Of a DNA stretch of 64,000 nt, positions 10,200 through 21,014 are shown one piece after another (position 1 is the stretch's first letter; each line of letters begins with the position of its first letter). The notes under the pieces are model-generated. The model searched no databases. It was not told where the DNA came from and was given only the letters and a program-made list of their open reading frames with translations. Location of the stretch: the NCBI RefSeq assembly GCF_902167145.1, contig NC_050101.1:110947789-111011788 (forward strand), in the 5' to 3' direction. The translations under genes were made by a program, and so were the position numbers. This DNA comes from Zea mays (lineage: Eukaryota > Streptophyta > Magnoliopsida > Poales > Poaceae).

Positions 10200-12150
10200 A
10201 AAGGAACAATGTAAAACATATGTGCTTTATTGAGTTACATCAACATATACACCAATGATTATACGAACTAATTGAGCACTCAACACAGTCATACACATTA
10301 TAATTCATCAATTGTGTTATATGACCCTAACAACATAAATGTCAACACAGTCAAACATCAAAAAAATCATATCATTGCATTATAGAAATTGCCATATACA
10401 TATATGCAAACCAACAAACTGTTAATCTAAAATAGTATTTACTCAGAAAAATATATATTTATGCAGTAGTAGTAGTTAATAAGCAACAACATAAACATTT
10501 ATACATGACTAAAACAAAACATGCAACCAGAAGTTCAAAAATTTATTGTTGCAATTTGGACATGATTGATGACCATATTTATGTGAAAAATACGATCCAG
10601 TAAGTATATAAAAAGTGAATTGCATTTCAGTTTATCTGAATAATATATAGTAGCACGAAGTCATGAGCAGCACACTTGTTTCCACATCAAAATGTCAACC
10701 ACTACTTCATAAAGGTATGTATAATTCACATCAATTGTGTTATATGGCCCTACCAACATAGATGGTAAGTGAACAAAACATAAAAAAAGTCGTATCATTG
10801 CATTGTAGAAATTGCCATATACATCTATGCATACCAATAGAATGTTCATCTAAAACAGTATTTAACCAGCAAAATAAACAGTTATGCAGTAGTAGTAGTG
10901 ACTAAGCAACAAAATAAACATTTATACAGTACTAGAATAAACATTCATATCCCGACAAACAAAAATATACATTTATGCAGTAAACAAAAAACCAATATAG
11001 CGTAAGTAGATCACCAATTTAGCGTGAGTAGATCTTAACATGCCTGCTAAGACGCCAGTAAGAAAACATGCTATCCCTTACTAATACCCACTTGGCAACA
11101 TGCGTGTTGTTATGGGTTTCCTACTTATTATGTTTGACTGAAGCCACTTGCTATATAGCTTTGCTAAGGCCCTGAGAGACACACATTTCCAATAACTAAA
11201 AACATTTATCTTCGAATACCTATCATGCACACAAATCCACGAGGCGCCAAAAAATGATCTAGCCGAATCATATGCATATGGGGTGTTTGTCATGCTAAGC
11301 CTGTTTGGATTGACTAAAATAACTTGCTAGCTGCTAAAAATGATCCAAGTACCTTGGGCTGATCATCATCTCTCTGGTATCCTGGTTACATTTTATATAT
11401 GCATAATATGAAAACATTAATGTGCTGCGCCATGAACACTGCAATGCAGTTTTCAAGATTGGTTTGTTGGGTTCAAATAAAAGGTCGAATGCAGTTTTCA
11501 GTTTCAGGTCATAAATATTTGCATCCATCGCATTAACAAGGTAATAGAAAAGGGTAGAGATTACAAAAAATACCAGCAGAGCTAAAGCTTTTGGGCAAAT
11601 ATTAGTATAATTCCCACACTGTTATGATCAATGTTTGGTATTATTTTTTTCTTTTGAAAATTGATGTTCCAAAGAGATCACTGGATTTTTACAATACAAT
11701 TTCTGCAGGCACACAATGATGATAAAGAAAATGTACCCAATTGTAATACAAATTTGCAAGTCAAGGAAACACACAATGATGAATACGATGTAACTGGATC
11801 TGATGGGTTTGAACTGCTAGTTGTGAAGCAAAAAATTTGAACTAGATCTGATGGGTTTGGACTAACAAAAATAAACAAAACAAAAATATTATTTATACAG
11901 TACTAGAATAAGCATTCATATCTCGACGAACAAAAAACATTTATGCAGTAAACAAAAAAATAATTTATCGTAAATATATCACCTGTGATTTCTTTGTCAT
12001 CGACGGCCAGAAAATCTGACAGAGGTTGATGGAGTTGGGCACTTGGAATACGACACAGAGATTAACGTCGCACAAATACGGCACATGATGCATAAGAAAA
12101 TGGAGCAGATGAATGGGGAGATTAGGAAGTAGCAGTGTAGGCATAAAAAT
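10200..12150. other. AT-rich non-coding stretch with internal duplications
   Basis: No convincing exon is visible. Segments recur: about 10300-10480 resembles about 10725-10895, and the cagtactagaataaacattcatat stretch at about 10930 recurs at about 11895. The motif ATTTATGCAGTAGTAGTAG appears twice. This could be a long first intron of the minus-strand gene ending at 10196, or simply intergenic DNA. Confidence 0.6.
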
Positions 12151-12164
12151 TATAGGGGAACTCG

Positions 12165-12255
12165 AGCACCTTGGGAAGCCGGACAACCGTCGCTGGGCGT
12201 GTAGAAGAACAATGTGACGCGTGGGCGAAGGATTGTCAGCGGCGGGCGGCTCCAC
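12165..12255 (-). other. Candidate 5' exon of the minus-strand hypothetical gene
   Basis: A short GC-rich island with an ATG at 12255 on the minus strand (MEPPAADNPSPTRH...). It is followed by GC-rich sequence to about 12400, typical of a grass first exon and promoter. A join to the exon starting at 10196 would need a non-obvious donor to keep phase, so the assignment is weak. Confidence 0.25.
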
Positions 12256-12394
12256 GACACTGTCAACGGCGGCGCCGATTAGAGTTGAGGGCGAGCGGGG
12301 GCGGAGGAAGGCGAATCGCCCTGGCGACGCCTGAAGAATCGCGGCGAGTCGGCCAGGAGGTTGATCGCGCGGGGAGTTAGGGTATAGAACTGTT

Positions 12395-12660
12395 TGACCG
12401 CGTGGAAAGTGGGCCTAAACGGGTTCTGGAACGTGGGTCTGGATGAGGTATTTACGCTAAATCGATATTGTTGCATAAACAGTGGATTGAAATAGAGTAA
12501 ACAGGTTTTGACTATGGCATTAGTGGTTGACCGTGTGGAAAGTGGGCCTAATCCGCTTTTTCTGGAACGTGGGGTCGAGGGAGTTACTCTGTTTACGCTA
12601 AATTGGTTTTCTGTTTACACTACATTGGTTCGCTGGCATAAATAGTGAGCGGACGTGGGC
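12395..12660. repeat. Imperfect tandem duplication
   Basis: Two ~130-bp units share CGTGGAAAGTGGGCCTAA (about 12401 and 12534), CTGGAACGTGGG and TTTACGCTAAAT. No gene is seen. Confidence 0.65.
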
Positions 12661-12904
12661 TCGAACAGATTTGTTGGTGTTGGTGATTGGGACTCTCCAC
12701 AGTTATATAGAGCCCAAGGCTCTTAATATATATATATATATATATAGTTAATAGTATGTATAAATTAAAGAAGTGGACATTGGTGCGTGTGCATGCCTGG
12801 ATGGGCGACGGCACCAAACGCGTGCACGCCTACTACGTACGTACGTACTTGAGCAAATGTGCGTGCATGCATGCAAAAGTAGAGGAGAATCATATCGATC
12901 GCGC

Positions 12905-13014
12905 GCCTCCTGCATTGCATATGTGGTTAGTGCCGGCCGATGCTGCTGAGCATTGCTCAATCTTTATACGGCGTTGCGCTTGCGCATGGAGATCGATACA
13001 CACGCCTAATGCGT
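12905..13014. repeat. SERINC-upstream segment, copy in front of gene A
   Basis: The counterpart of 7812-7919, lying ~100 bp upstream of the presumed SERINC A transcription start. Conservation with the region upstream of pseudogene B suggests it belongs to the SERINC promoter. Confidence 0.85.
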
Positions 13015-13082
13015 GCGTGCTACCTGCCACCCACAGAGCTGGCCCTCGCGCGGCCATGGCCATGCATGCATGCCTAGCTCTA

Positions 13083-13228
13083 CTATATACGACTAGAGCT
13101 ACCCCCTTCAGTTGGCCTCACGCATCGTCCTAACTCCTAGCACGCGCACACTGCACCCCGTCTCCATCGATAGAGCGGAGCTGGGCCTCAGCTAGAGCTA
13201 GCATCTCGTCTCCATCATCGATCTGCAG
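13083..13228 (+). promoter_or_regulatory. SERINC gene A core promoter and non-coding exon 1
   Basis: A CTATATA element at 13083-13089 is followed by a C-rich start region and a leader that ends CTGCAG|GTGAGC, so a non-coding first exon can be placed at about 13115-13228. The intron then runs to the acceptor at 13480-13482. Confidence 0.55.
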
Positions 13229-13372
13229 GTGAGCGCCATATCTATATCTATCAATCAATCAATCTGCAGAAGCTAGTCTGTTAATTTATACAAATATACA
13301 AGTAATGAATCGATGTGTATCGTATTATTTATTGCATATAATAATTAAATGGATGATAGATGGATCCAATTT

Positions 13373-13376
<4 letters not shown>

Positions 13377-13432
<56 letters not shown>
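13377..13432. repeat. (TA)n microsatellite in SERINC A intron 1
   Basis: About 55 bp of alternating TA between exon 1 and coding exon 2. Likely length-polymorphic. Confidence 0.95.
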
Positions 13433-13433
<1 letters not shown>

Positions 13434-13503
13434 CAGGCTAAGACGATGAATAATTAATTAATTAATGAAATATCCCTTGCAGGCAGCCACAGACACCAAC
13501 ACT

Positions 13504-16500
13504 ATGGCAGTGCACTGGTTCTTCCTTTTCCAGGGTCCCAGCCCTATGATAGTGCGATACGTGTACGCCGTACTTTTTCTGCTGGCCAACTTGTCTGCGT
13601 GGCTCACGCGAGAGAACGGCATATCATATTTCATATCGCAGCGGGTCAGCGGCGGCTGTCACGGTGACCGGGGCTGTTTAGCGGCTGAGGCCGTGCTGGT
13701 CATGAGCCAGACCTTCTGTGTATCCTATACGTCGTACCACGCTATAGTAAACAACTTTTTTTTGTCTGTATCTTCAACAAACTAATTTATTTTCATTATT
13801 TACAACTGCCTCCGTTCTTAAATATTTGTCGTCCGCTGGTTCATTTTTGAGCTAAACCACGATAAATAAAAAAGAACGGAGAGACGTGTCGTACGTACGT
13901 ACTGTGTTATGTTTGGTCGGACCTTAACGAAATGTCCAGTTATTTTTCTTCATCATGCTATTATCCACCGTCTGCACGACCAAGGTGGATGACCCTAGGA
14001 ATTCATGGCACCGCGGGTGGTGGCCGGTGAAGATTGCCTTGGTTATAGGTTGTTTCTCCTTCTCTGTGCTGCTTACATCCGCTGGGACCCAAATCTACGG
14101 TCAGTCCCCTTCATCCCTACTGAGACGCACGATATCTATCTTACTTACTACTTGCTTAATTAATTAGCTTGTGCCATTGATATGCTAGCTGATGCTTGTC
14201 TGAATTGTATTTTAGGGAAAATTGCGCAGGTTGGAGCAGGGTATGTTCCTCTCACAACCCAGCTTGCTCCAATTTCACGTTATTCATTATTAACAATTCT
14301 AGCTAGCCCATCCCTTTGTGTCACTGGCTAGCTATTAACATTTGATGTTGATCTGTGTTGTATTTGGGAGAACAGGCTATTTCTTGTACTTCAGCTTGTG
14401 TCTACCATAAAATTTATCACACAGCTGAACTACAAATTATGCGTGACCAATTTTGAAGAAAGGTATGTAGCAGATTTGTTTGATTTATGTATCCTGCCAA
14501 ATACAGCAGTTGTTTAACCATATGTTTACCACTATTTTAGTCTATATCGTATAAAACTACCTTGTGACGAGACGAACACGTGTGATTGATATGTATGTTC
14601 TAGTGTAATGAGTGACTGCATGCCAAGCAGATGGTCGGTTTTAATTTGGTTATGTTCGAAACCTATGCCAAACATATTTTAGCTTTGATAAAAACATCCC
14701 AAGTAATTAGTGTGCAAAGTTTCAGACCAACTGGTTTTAATTTTAGTTAGTTTTGATCTTTAGATCAATTTTAAGAGGTGCGGATGGTCCAGTATATATA
14801 TGGTATAAATTAATTCTAGTGGTCTGATATGAAGACCTTTGAAATTTTGAGCTGATTTTTGGTGAGCACCTTCCTTAAATTATGGCCTTGTGAGTATATA
14901 TGTGGTTCGTTGTTTTTTATTTTTAGACACAATCTGATAGGGTTTTGGGATTTTCACCTAAAACTGCTCATGCTCAAATTAAAACTGCTGTGTTGATTTG
15001 TCATATATTCATACCGGAGGATCCGATAACATGCCCCAATGAGGTCTATTTTACTCAGCCTTTTGTGACTCTTTTACTGATTCTTCTCCTTCTCGATTCT
15101 GGCCTTTTCTCCGCTGTGTTTTTTTTAATATTATTGATTACATTTCGCCACAAGTTAGTTAGCATCACTATATACTCAATGTCTCTTTTTTTATATACGG
15201 AACTGCTCGTGATTAAATAAAAATGTAAGCCGAGTTCAACTGCTTGTTTGGTTGCCTGCTTGGTCTAATCCTTATAACAAATTAACGTGCAGGTACCTCT
15301 GGGTCGCCGCGATCTCTGCTACTGCCGTCATCATATCAATGGGATTGATCATATTTATGACCCTCAAGTTCGCACAATGTTGGCACAACATGGAGGTCAT
15401 TGTTATCACACTTGTGCTATTTTTCATCATGTGTGTGCTCTCACTAATGTCCAAGGTCAGTAGATACATTTAACTATACGTTCAAGCAAAATACTTATGA
15501 ATTTATTGAGATGATCGATCGCGAATTTAAAATTATTAGGCTAACAAATTTTTCATGGAGCCTGCACTAATTGGTGGGTACGCTACATTCATATGCCTGC
15601 TAGCGATGACAAGGTAAAATATTCACACTAGGTTAAGCTACTATTTGATTAGCCTTCATATATACATATATGATACAAACCTAACTTTATTTTTTATTGG
15701 TTTTTGCCATATATTTTGCCCCATCAGTGAACCCGAGTCAGGCTGTGGCATGAAAAGCAAAGCAGGCCCAGGTGCTGGTTGGTTAACCATTTCCGTAAGT
15801 ATTTATTCGCTATTTCGATCCAAGATCGATGCTTCTTATCTAGTACCACGAGTGATATTTTAAAAATCATTTTGTTGACATTTATTTCGACACTGGCAGT
15901 TTTTTGTTTCTGGACTGCTCAGCACCGTTTATTCTGCCTTTACCATGGGCACCGGCTACAAATGTGTATGTTGATTGTTCCACTCGAACCAACTCAACAG
16001 TTTAATCATATCTATTAACGAAACTGAGGATTGTGTGCTTCATAAATTCAAAATGTCTCAAATAATTCTGGCAGACACGAAGCACGGTGGAGTCGGAAGA
16101 CGACGTACCATATGGGTACGGTTTTTTCCATTTCATCTTCTCGGCGGGCTGCATGTACTTTGGAATGATGTTTGTTGCCTGGGACACACATCATACCATG
16201 GAAGAGTAAGTTCACATATTCATAGGTTAACCTAGTCCCATAAGATGTAAATAAAGTCTGTTCTTTTATTCTTGCCTCTATATACATGCGTGTTTGATAC
16301 AATATTTTAAATTTCACCTCAGATGGAACGTAGATATTGGGTGGATCAGCACATGGGTCCATATCGCTAGCGAGGCTCTGGTGGTAGTATCCTACTGTAA
16401 GTGAGCTACTGTGTCTAAGACCCTCAACCTAATCTTGCCGAGCTCATCAAACAATCATCAAATGGTTGGACACATACAAGACAACATGCATGCATTAATA

Positions 16501-17174
16501 TTTGTCTTTACGCTGCAAACAAAAACTAACAACATGTAATAGCATTACATATGTTGTGTGTATTATGCTGGCTTATATTAATGTTTGCATTTACAGTAAC
16601 GATACTGCTGGCCAGAATTTTGGGAGTAGGCTGGCTCCAACACTTCCTTGCAAAGATCTTTGGAACAGATGACCAGCCGCACAACGATGAATCCCATACG
16701 ACGACCGATGAATCCCATATGATGACCGTGCATGGTGATGAACCCCAGACAACGACCGTGCATGGTGATGAACCCCAGACAACGACCGTGCATGGTGATG
16801 AATCCCATACAACGACCGTGCATGGTGATGAACCCCAGACAACGACCGTGCATGGTGATGAATCCCATACGACGACCGTGCATGGTGATGAATCCCAAGC
16901 AACGACCACTAATGATGATGAATCAGAGACGATGAACACGCATGTCACATCGCCGTCCTCTTTGTATCACACAGCGTCACCCTCTTCGCTCTACTACTCC
17001 CCCGAGCAATCACCGACCAATAACACCGACCATCAACCTCCTCCGCCGTCGCCGCCTTCACTGTCCCCCCCTCATACCATAGAACTGCAAATGTCCGAGG
17101 TACCAAACATCGGTACCTCTGGCATGAATGAAGAGGATGGCGATGACTATATCAGAGAATGGGAGAGTGAATAA
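13504..17174 (+). CDS. SERINC/TMS1-family multipass membrane protein (copy A, apparently intact)
   Basis: Coding exons: 13504-13719, 13940-14099, 14216-14240, 14376-14462, 15293-15455, 15540-15613, 15728-15794, 15900-15965, 16075-16205, 16323-16396 and 16597-17174. All are GT-AG and in phase, giving 546 residues without a stop. Family marks in order: WLTRENG after TM1, DPRNSWHRGWWPVKI, VGAGLFLVLQLV, CWHNMEVIVITLVL, SEPESGC, VPYGYGFFHFIFSAGCMYFGMMFVAW and VDIGWISTWVHIASEAL. These match the eukaryotic SERINC (serine incorporator/TMS1) fold of 9-11 membrane helices, proteins of endomembranes and plasma membrane linked to serine-lipid handling and phospholipid scrambling. The N-terminus is short and lacks the cysteine cluster usual in plant members. 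After the last helix (LTILLARILGVGWL) comes an unusual Thr/His/Asp/Glu tail with 10-residue repeats, then a Pro/Ser stretch and an acidic end (DDYIREWESE). Confidence 0.88.
13807..13883. mobile_element. Short Stowaway-like MITE in SERINC A intron 2
   Basis: Begins CTCCGTTCTTAAATATTTG and ends AAAAAGAACGGAG, inverted termini typical of grass Stowaway MITEs, although the outer CTCC bases are eroded. It sits in the intron between 13719 and 13940. Confidence 0.7.
16732..16911 (+). repeat. 30-bp coding minisatellite in the SERINC A tail
   Basis: About six tandem 30-bp units (CATGGTGATGAA, CCC or TCC, then CAGACAACGACCGTG or similar) encode HGDE(P/S)(Q/H)TTTV. Two unit types (EPQ and ESH) alternate, so expansion involved multi-unit steps. 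The equivalent exons of B and C hold only two to three degenerate units. Confidence 0.93.
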
Positions 17175-17886
17175 TTGGTCGATCTGTAATTAATAACTTG
17201 TATTTCAACATCGTAGGCATATTAATCAGGTCTAAGATATGGTGTAATATAGACGTGCCTACGTTGGAGACACGTTTGTTATATAGATCTGTTTGATTTG
17301 ATAAGACATGTTTCATGTGTATTCTTCTATACATACTACTCTTGAAGAAAGACATGTTATAATGATGGATGAATGGAATCTGAACAAGCTCATTTATTTG
17401 GTGGCTCACGACGTCACATAGGATTGTTGAATTGCCCCGATCCTTCGAAGATCTCAACATAATACAAACTCTAGTCACATAAGGATAGAGAATTACATTT
17501 ATGCTTCCGATGATAATTAGACATAGATATATATGCACGCTTTAGAGGGGTTTATTTAACTAAAATAAAAATAAACGGTCCAATGTCCTGAGCAAATTAG
17601 GTGCAGACTTGATTTCTAACCGAACATGGTCGTCACAAAAGCGAGGCCAGTAGAGAAAAACAAAGACACAAGGTGAGTACTTTCATACTTTGCAAGCCCG
17701 TATTTACAAAATTATATGCATTGGAATGGTGGAGCCTTTGAGCTTTATTCATAGAAACTATTTTTTTGTCGGGTTTTCTTTTGTCAAACATCACTCCCAC
17801 GTACGAGAGGTTTTGAAGAAATTGTTTTTTCTTGCCTTTAAAACCGCCATCATACTTTCTATGCGTCATGGCAAATGACATGCCAA

Positions 17887-18070
17887 CACTAGTACACAAA
17901 AATTCTATAGCGACGGTTGTAAACCTGAATGCACTGGTGTTTTTAGAACCGTGAGTGCTTGGGGTCAGTAGAAACAATCTTTTTTATAGGCGGGTAACTA
18001 AAAACCGCCAGTGAAAATCGTTTTCCACTAGCGGTCGACTTTATAAAACCGCTAGTGGAAATATTTTGTA
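17887..18070. mobile_element. CACTA-like end fragment with CCGCTAGTGG motifs
   Basis: Starts CACTAGTACACAAAAATTC and continues with reiterated direct and inverted CCGC(C/T)AGTG(G/A)AAA units, like the subterminal zone of a CACTA element. No partner terminus is seen. The duplicate is at 32728-32905. Confidence 0.5.
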
Positions 18071-18173
18071 GAAAGCGTAAAAATGGGTTTAAAAATAGCA
18101 AAATAAATTTATTTTTATTAGGAAGAATTCACCTGCCCGTCTCCGTCGCAAGTCGCGACATATTTCACGCAAA

Positions 18174-18240
18174 ATTGGCCGGTAGGATTCAAACCGGCCG
18201 GCCTCACTCATGCGCGTAGCCTACTCTACCACTCCACCTA
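18174..18240 (-). other. tRNA-like (SINE-like) patch, decayed
   Basis: On the minus strand, GGTGGAGTGGTAGAGTAGG resembles a box A/D-arm region, and GGTTTGAATCC is a one-base variant of the Pol III box B. See the better copy at 33014-33079. Confidence 0.5.
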
Positions 18241-18330
18241 TGACATATCTTGTGTTCAAATGGGAGTTTTGTTGCCCACATATTATAACAAACCGAACAT
18301 AAATTAGTTATTTGAGGCTTCAAACGAATA

Positions 18331-19039
18331 CAAACGTAGATATTGGGTGGATCAACACATGGGTCCATATCGCTAGCGATGCTCTGGTGGTAGTATCCTA
18401 CTGTAAGTGAGCTACTGTGCCTAAGACCCTCAACCTAACCTTAACGAGCTCATCACATAATCATCAAATGGTTTGACACATACAAGACGACATACATGCA
18501 TTAATATTTATATTTACGCCGCAAATAAAAACCAACTACATGTAATAGCATTACATATGTTGTGTGTATTATGCTGGCTTATATTAATATTTGCATTTAC
18601 AGTAGCGATATTGCTGGCCAGAATTTTTGGAATAGGCTGGCTCCGACACCTCCTCGCAAAGATCTTTGGAACAGGTGACCAGCTTCATGGCGATGAATCC
18701 CAAATGATGACCACAAATAGTGATGACTCACAGAGGACGACCACGAATGGTGATGAATCCCAAACGACGACCACAAATGGTGTTGAATCCCAGACGACGA
18801 CTATGAATGGTGATGAATCCTAGACGATGATCATGTATGACGTAGTGTCGTCCTCTTTGTATTACACAGCCAATGATAGTGACACCAACTAACAACCACC
18901 TCCTCCTCCACCGCCGCCTTCACCGTCCTCCACTCACAACATAGAACTGCAAATGTCCGAGGTACCAAACATCAGTACCTCTAGCATGAATGAAGAGGAG
19001 GGCGGTGATGACTATATTAGAGAATGGGAGAGTGAATGA
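18331..19039 (+). pseudogene. SERINC remnant A' (exons 11-12 only)
   Basis: Begins abruptly inside exon 11 (GTAGATATTGGGTGG) and continues through its GTAAGT donor, the intron and the terminal exon (18602 onward). The exon keeps the last membrane helix and a short ESQTTTTNG repeat tail, but a TAG at about 18821-18823 and further lesions interrupt it. The distal end (IELQMSEVPN, DDYIREWESE) is still readable. The junction at about 18331 joins downstream DNA of gene A directly to exon 11, as expected from an internal deletion of the arrangement still present in block B-C. Confidence 0.85.
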
Positions 19040-19294
19040 ATGGTCGATTGGATTTATGGTATGGTGTAATATAGATGTGACTACGGTGGAGACACATTTG
19101 TTGTATGGATATGTTTGACATGGTAAGACATGTTTCATGTGTATTCTTCTATCCATACTACTCTAGAAGGAAGATACATTATAATGATGGATGAATGGAA
19201 TCTGAACAAGCTCATTTACTTGGCGGCTCACGACGTCGCATAGGATTATTGAAGTGCCCCGATCCCTCGGAGATCTCAATATAATAAAAACACT

Positions 19295-19614
19295 CACTAC
19301 CGGACACAGCTGCTTTGTTGAGTGCTTCCGACAATTTGTTTGCCGAGTGTGACTCTCGGCAAAAAATCTCGGCGCGCTGTACACCGACAGCGGCTACTTT
19401 GTAGAGTACTTTTTTGTCAGGCACTCGAACAAAGAAAAGTCGTCGTCACGGCGCCAAGTCATAGTGACGGAGCCTTTGCCGAGTGTTTTGCCCTCGATAA
19501 ACGAGATCTGTGCCGAGGGTCTTAGTTTGTCGAGAGTGGCACTCGACAAAGTGTCCGATAAATTGCACTCGGCAAAGCGTCAAGCACTCGGTAAAGAGCC
19601 GGATTTCGGTAGTG
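19295..19614. mobile_element. Small non-autonomous CACTA derivative (~320 bp)
   Basis: Starts CACTACCGGACACAGC and ends GCCGGATTTCGGTAGTG, with GCCGAGTG-type subterminal motifs, so it relates to the element ending at 7811. The copy at 41024-41341 is at the corresponding position in the other block, so insertion predates the duplication. Target duplications are not clear. Confidence 0.85.
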
Positions 19615-19840
19615 TATATATTTAACCGAACATGGTCAGAGAATTATATTTATGCTTCAGATGATAATGCGTCATATATATAGTTTATATATTAAGAGTC
19701 ATAGGTTTCCAATAATAAAGGAAGCCCAGGCCGATACACGGGTCAGCCAACTCTGGTCAGACCATTTGACTCTATGCACCAGTCAGACCACTTTGACGCA
19801 GTCTAAACAACTATTATCATCCCCTCCCCATTATTCTCGC

Positions 19841-19984
19841 ATGGCAATCGTGGGCTTTCTTCAACCGTCCTCGCCGACTAGGAAAGCGAAGCCTCCCTCC
19901 CCCCCCCCCCCCCCCCCCCCCGAGCCAGAAGCCCAGCCGCTTGCACCCGCCACCATTCCAACCCTAACCAGCACATTGTTTTAG
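19841..19984 (+). other. Short ORF / possible first exon with poly-C expansion
   Basis: ATG at 19841 (MAIVGFLQPSSPTRKAK, then a Pro run, then EPEAQPLAPATIPTLT) to TAG at 19982-19984. A run of 23 C at 19899-19921 makes the Pro stretch. In the block C copy (41571-41747) the run is short, the ATG is ACG, and the frame extends further (FQLEDRLEDSALLINL). It may be the 5' exon of the plant-mobile-domain-like gene that follows at 21015, as in a split gene, but this is not proven. Confidence 0.35.
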
Positions 19985-20039
19985 TTGGAGGATCGATTGG
20001 TAGACTCGACATTGCTCATCAAGCTCTAGGCGTTCGACG

Positions 20040-21000
20040 AACACCAGATACTACGAAGCATCAGACACCAAAATTGGTATCCTCGTCGATCCGAAGACGT
20101 TCGACTATCTCTAATTCAATATAATCTATCAATGATTACAATCTTCTTATACATTCTTTAATTTATTGCGTCATTTGGCTAACAAAATCTCATTCGTGTT
20201 GGCTTGTTTAGGGTTTACAATGTCTCAGGGTTTTTCGATTCGCAGCCATACATTCTTGAATCTTTTGTGTCATTTGGCTAAAACATCACATTCTAGGTTA
20301 TCCTTAGTTTGTTAGTCTTTTATTGCGTTATTTGGCTTAGAATCATCACATTCGGCACAACTTCTTTAGGGTTTTAAAATGACTTATTTGGAACAACATG
20401 CAATTGGTAGTGTATTTTCCAATTTGTAGCCATACCGATTAAAGAATTTGTTCTGAGGGTATCTAGTTCATTTTGGGGTTTAAACCAATTTATGTTACAT
20501 CCCCGGTTTATGATATATATGCACATCGATACAACTATATATGCCATTTTAATTTGAAGACCGACACAGTTTTATCCATGTTTCAAGCTCATTAACATTA
20601 TAGGTTATCATTAGCTTGTTATTCTGTTTAAAATTATTGTCAATGCAGTAGTCACATTTACATGCATAAGCAATATTGGTTTGTGTCTTTTAAATAGCAA
20701 TTTTATAAGGTACCATAGTCTTATTTAAATATTTGTATATACAGTTGAGGAAAATGTGTATTTTTTTTATTATACATTAGTTACACTTATATGAACTAGT
20801 TAGGTAATATTTATGCTTGTATTTATACATGGTACCTAACTGTTATGGCATGTAACGGGAAATGGTAGTTTGATTAAATAACGCCTTTTGTATTCCGTAT
20901 TAAGTATTTTCTACAGTTATATACACTATGCAAAATGTTCATGGCATATATGTATTCATACATCATTTTCATTAAATTCAGGCATTTGTCAACAGTTAGA
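20040..21000. other. AT-rich intron-like stretch
   Basis: T-rich non-coding sequence with several TTGCGTCATTTGGCTAA-like repeats (20166, 20260, 20325). Its first ~80 bp match 49889-49968. No exon is recognised. It may be the first intron of the following hypothetical gene. Confidence 0.5.
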
Positions 21001-21014
21001 TTGCTTGCTGCATC

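Larger units (their letters stand above)
17175..18330. repeat. SERINC downstream segment, block A
   Basis: Non-coding. By eye it is near-identical to 32013-33165 behind pseudogene B. It holds the 3' flank of the gene, a CACTAGTAC-starting subterminal repeat fragment (17887-18070) and a tRNA-like patch (18174-18240). No gene is seen. Confidence 0.85.

Noticed and set aside
16578..16902. Antisense open frames across the SERINC A minisatellite
   Set aside because: A 30-bp repeat without stops is open in several frames automatically; the sense frame fits the SERINC exon and splice phase.
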